DNA from: Deuterostichococcus epilithicus
Lineage: Eukaryota > Chlorophyta > Trebouxiophyceae > Prasiolales > Stichococcaceae
Length of the DNA: 64,000 nt
Direction: 5' to 3'
Assembly: GCA_033439295.1 (NCBI GenBank)
Contig: JAVTLE010000016.1
Span: 496,001-560,000, forward strand
The translations under genes were made by a program, and so were the position numbers. The stretch's first letter is position 1. The number at the start of each line of letters is the position of its first letter. Below, in pieces: positions 62,501-64,000 of this stretch. The notes under the pieces were generated by a model, which worked only from the letters and a program-made list of their open reading frames with translations, was not told the DNA's origin and made no database searches.

Positions 62501-64000
62501 CGGCGCGGCGGCTGCTGCGCTGCATGGCGGTGCACTGCCTGCGCTGTGTCCCCGGGGGCACCTCCTGCCTGCGGCGCCTGGCGTGCGCCGCACGAGCGGC
62601 CTCCGCCCGCGGCGTGCTGAACGGGTGCGCGCTTCGAGTGACCTGCTCAGATGTCGCAGATTCCCTCAGTCCCCCGCGGAAGTGCGACCTTCACTGCGAT
62701 GCATGCTGACCTTCGCACGAGGCCCGAAGATCAGCATGTTGAGCTCAGGCTCAACATCATCATGGCCCCTTGTATAATCCAGTGGCTCTGTCTGCGGGTG
62801 CACGCATCAAAGTGCGTTTCCTTCTCATGTCGCAGGGGCCTGCCATGCCGCAGGCTGGCAAGCTTGGCAAACCCAATTGCAGAGGTCGTGGAGGCGCCTC
62901 TTGGTACATGGGCAGGCAGGTCCAGTTTCTTGGTCGGGTCACGTCAATAGCTTTAATTTGTGGCGGAGTGGAGGGGAAAGGCAGGTGTAAAGCGGTGTCT
63001 GCTCCCCGTAGGTGGGCGCTCATGCACGAGGTGGTGGCGGACGTTGTGGAGGAGCTGCTGGGCGCGGCGGGCGCCGGCGGCGCCNNCGCCGGGCCGGCGG
63101 CTGCGGCTGCTGCGTCGCCAATGTCGGAGGGCGCGGCCGCAGCAGACGCGTGGCTGCTGGTGTCGGAGCTGGGGGCGCAGCCCTACCGTGACAACTCCGC
63201 CGGTGCGCCGCCATTGCTGATCGTGTCCGTGGGACGTGTGTCTGCCTCTGTAGGCTGCAGCGCTTTGAGCCCAATGTGCCTGTTCAGTTCTTTGGGCTCA
63301 ATGTCATGAGCGCAGTCGTGTCACAACAACGTCGGTGCGCTAATCAACAGCGCCACGAACTGCGTCCTGGCGCTCTTTGCATTGCCCAAAGGTCGACATA
63401 CCCAATTACCACTTGACCCTCGAATGAAGAGGTCGGAAGGACTTAAAATTGCTCTGCGGCTGCCTGTGGCAAGGCTGACCGTGGCACAGGAGCTGTCGAT
63501 ATCGGGCCAAGCCTCTGAGCCTTGTTCATCAGCACGATGTTGTGCCGCTGGTGCAGACCTCCTCAAGGTGATCGACGAGCTGACGGCGGGCACGCTCATC
63601 GAGCCGCCCGGGGCAGCCCTTGCGCCGGATGCTGCCGCCGGCGCTTGGGCCGCCGGCGCCGCTGACGCGCAGCAGCAGCAGCAGCAGCAGCAGGCCTTCC
63701 GCCGCGCGAGCGCTGATGACGCCGCGGCCGCCGCCGCCGAGGACGGCAGCAAGATCCATCTGCCGGGCGAGGTGTGGGCGGTGCTCGGGGTGTGGAGCGT
63801 CGACCCCAGGGAGCCGTCGCCGCGCGCCCAGCTGCTGCTGCCAGGTCAGGGGTTTAGTAAAGCTTCAACCCAAACTTGTCAGGGAGTCGAGGAAAGGGGT
63901 TTAGTGTTTGCTGCCGCAAGGGAACCTGCCGCAGCTGCGTCCAAGTGCCGACAAGGCGCCGGCGTGGGCAGGGTCACTGCCTGGTTGACCTGCCGAAACT
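40818..64000 (+). CDS. Giant BEACH-family protein (WDFY3/SPIRRIG-like), 5' part, continues past window
   Basis: Exons with matching phase: 40818-40936, 41077-41149, 41308-41560, 41601-41798, 42271-42462, 43028-43234, 43417-43496, 43689-43844, 44146-44325, 44556-45053, 45163-45437, 46060-46372, 47072-47245, 47469-47675, 48713-48892, 49136-49315, 50186-50385, 50727-50878, 51285-51379, 51918-52087, 52300-52387, 52762-52964, 53492-53676, 53821-54023, 54710-54842, 55276-55436, 55659-55766, 55998-56095, 56397-56499, 57106-57227, 57571-57666, 58170-58278, 59133-59305, 59945-60181, 60511-60629, 61337-61561, 62452-62624, 63012-63202, 63557-63844. That is about 2300 aa so far. The first half is Leu/Ala-rich helical armadillo-like sequence (FMHAGGFARLTQLLQWAALTFG; AFFDFGDDGAGI). 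A LamG-like domain follows. These features in this order are typical of large BEACH proteins that act in membrane trafficking and autophagy; the BEACH and WD40 parts are not in the window. Joins around 56095-56397 and 60629-61337 are uncertain. Confidence 0.75.
42673..42862. repeat. Intronic inverted repeat (~50-bp arms)
   Basis: CAGCCTCACTCTGTCTGCTG..CATGAGGCGAAGT (from 42673) is mirrored by ACTTCGCCTCATG..CAGACTGAGTGAGGCTG (to 42862), with a few mismatches and about 80 bp between the arms, inside the intron 42463-43027. Confidence 0.7.
48314..48770 (+). repeat. Four-copy exon-edge array upstream of exon 48713
   Basis: AG-preceded copies at 48314, 48459, 48582 and 48713 (real) align over about 50 nt (CTGCTGGACCTGGTGGGCGC... 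to GTGCTGCTGGC). Copy 3 has a TGA where the real exon reads TGG. Spacings 145, 123 and 131 bp. Confidence 0.8.
49954..50012 (+). repeat. 17-bp tandem repeat
   Basis: CATGTGGAAACCAATCT in three nearly identical copies followed by a partial fourth, in the intron 49316-50185. It is part of the intron's otherwise featureless sequence. Confidence 0.85.
50820..51070 (+). repeat. Duplicated exon end and donor of exon 50727-50878
   Basis: CTGGCGGGCAATGACTCTGC..GTCG|GTGCGTCC at the exon end recurs as CTGGCGGGAAATGACTCCGC..CTTG|GTGCGTCC at about 51014-51067, giving a second donor-like site 181 bp downstream. Confidence 0.75.
53748..53780. repeat. Perfect hairpin in a BEACH-gene intron
   Basis: Arms of 14 bp (GGCATGGCATGGCA and its reverse complement) around a 5-nt loop, built from a GGCAT repeat, 40 bp before the acceptor of exon 53821. 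Confidence 0.8.
54793..55320 (+). repeat. Exon-end and exon-start copies inside the intron 54843-55275
   Basis: The end of exon 54710-54842 (CAGATGGCGGCAATCTACCT...) recurs 124 bp downstream, with a GCAAGT donor-like site at 54967. The start of exon 55276 (GAGCAAGCGGCGGCGCTG..GGACTACCAGTCCACC) recurs at 55150 behind its own CAG, 126 bp upstream. One intron thus carries a decayed copy of each neighbouring exon edge. Confidence 0.85.
56865..57352 (+). repeat. Exon-edge array around exon 57106-57227, both ends
   Basis: Copies of the exon start follow CAG at 56865, 56988 and 57106 (real), sharing GCGATGCTGGGGTGGCTGCT-like and CACCTGACCATGGAGCTGCT-like blocks. The exon end is copied too: CTGCAGCGAGAG|GTGCGT at 57228 (real) and CTGCAGCGGAAG|GTGCGC at 57352. 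Spacings 123, 118 and 124 bp. Confidence 0.8.
57959..58200 (+). repeat. Exon-edge array upstream of exon 58170
   Basis: CAG-preceded copies at 57959, 58074 and 58170 (real) share the block CTGATGCAGCAGCTGTTTGGCGT with substitutions. Spacings 115 and 96 bp. The two upstream copies soon lose the open frame. Confidence 0.8.
58802..59160 (+). repeat. Four-copy exon-edge array upstream of exon 59133
   Basis: CAG-preceded copies begin at 58802, 58904, 59015 and 59133. Each starts like GCGGCAAGGCGACGCCGGAG and continues toward GAGCTGCG. Only the last opens into the real exon (GGKAKPEELRELRFDLL). Spacings are 102, 111 and 118 bp. The intron DNA before each CAG is also related between copies 3 and 4, so the duplicated unit spans intron plus exon start. 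Confidence 0.85.
59852..59944 (+). repeat. 9-bp minisatellite forming a splice-acceptor pyrimidine tract
   Basis: About nine copies of CCTTTCATG/CCTTTCTTG run directly into the CAG acceptor of exon 59945, so the polypyrimidine tract of this intron is itself a tandem repeat. Confidence 0.8.
60054..60056. other. Assembly gap (two Ns) with frame change in a BEACH-gene exon
   Basis: Before the Ns the frame reads ALASFVEDCPDALLTEDAV...; after them the Leu-rich frame GLVSPLLRRPRQALRVAGL is open and leads to the AAG|GTGGGC donor at 60182. The two frames differ, so bases are missing or wrong here. Confidence 0.65.
60376..60560 (+). repeat. Exon-edge copy upstream of exon 60511
   Basis: A CAG-preceded stretch at 60376 shares GGCGAGGCGCTGCTG..CCGCTGTCGGAGCCG-like sequence with the real exon start at 60511 (GCGAGGCGCTGCTGCTATTC..ACGGAGCCG). 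Offset 135 bp. Confidence 0.7.
60800..61113. repeat. Inverted repeat of an exon-like sequence in the BEACH-family gene
   Basis: The plus strand at about 60800-60895 reads (frame) FGMVKSLAELTASALKGGPDVTMYI. The minus strand at about 61113-61015 reads FGMTKWLAELTDSALAGGPNVTMCI. The two arms are roughly 100 bp and head to head around a ~120 bp spacer. One arm may be a genuine exon missing from the model between 60629 and 61337. Confidence 0.7.

Overview
The window is nuclear DNA of a green alga (Chlorophyta). It is GC-rich and intron-dense, with short coding exons bounded by GT..AG (sometimes GC..AG) introns, strong GCC/GCG/CTG codon bias, and algal or plastid-type products: a thylakoid-lumen D1-processing protease, a plastid NusG-like protein and cell-wall mannanases. 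There are no operons, CRISPR arrays or recognisable rRNA/tRNA genes. Single N bases mark assembly gaps, and at least two of them break reading frames. Gene models were built by hand from reading frame, splice signals and phase; none has transcript support here.

Layout. 1-15600 (minus strand): two tandem 13-exon GH5 endo-beta-mannanase genes (A 415-4519, B 7893-11861) in a ~7.3 kb duplication, plus a decayed third 5' fragment (about 14505-15590). Copy B's upstream region carries a 420-bp hAT-type MITE whose empty site survives in copy A. 16176-25249 (minus): a 20-exon TCP11-domain gene. 25837-32369 (plus): a divergently oriented gene with a predicted transit peptide, a NusG N-terminal-like domain and a very long Gly/Arg-rich tail. 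32971-33351: an orphan coding exon. 34023-35687 (plus): a small F-box/leucine-rich-repeat-like gene. 36322-about 40038 (minus): CtpA, the carboxyl-terminal processing protease. 40818 to beyond 64000 (plus): the first ~40 exons of a giant BEACH-family protein, with an armadillo-like N-terminal half and a concanavalin A/LamG-like domain. Its PH-BEACH-WD40 end should lie outside the window.

The most unusual signal is architectural. At least a dozen introns in four genes contain one to three decayed tandem copies of the adjoining exon edge, each carrying its own splice-site-like sequence, with a unit of mostly about 100-150 bp. The real, open-frame exon is always one end of the array. It looks as if tandem duplication across splice junctions has repeatedly enlarged introns and multiplied competing splice sites. 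A second recurring trait is a set of GC-AG introns with donor CAG|GCGAG.
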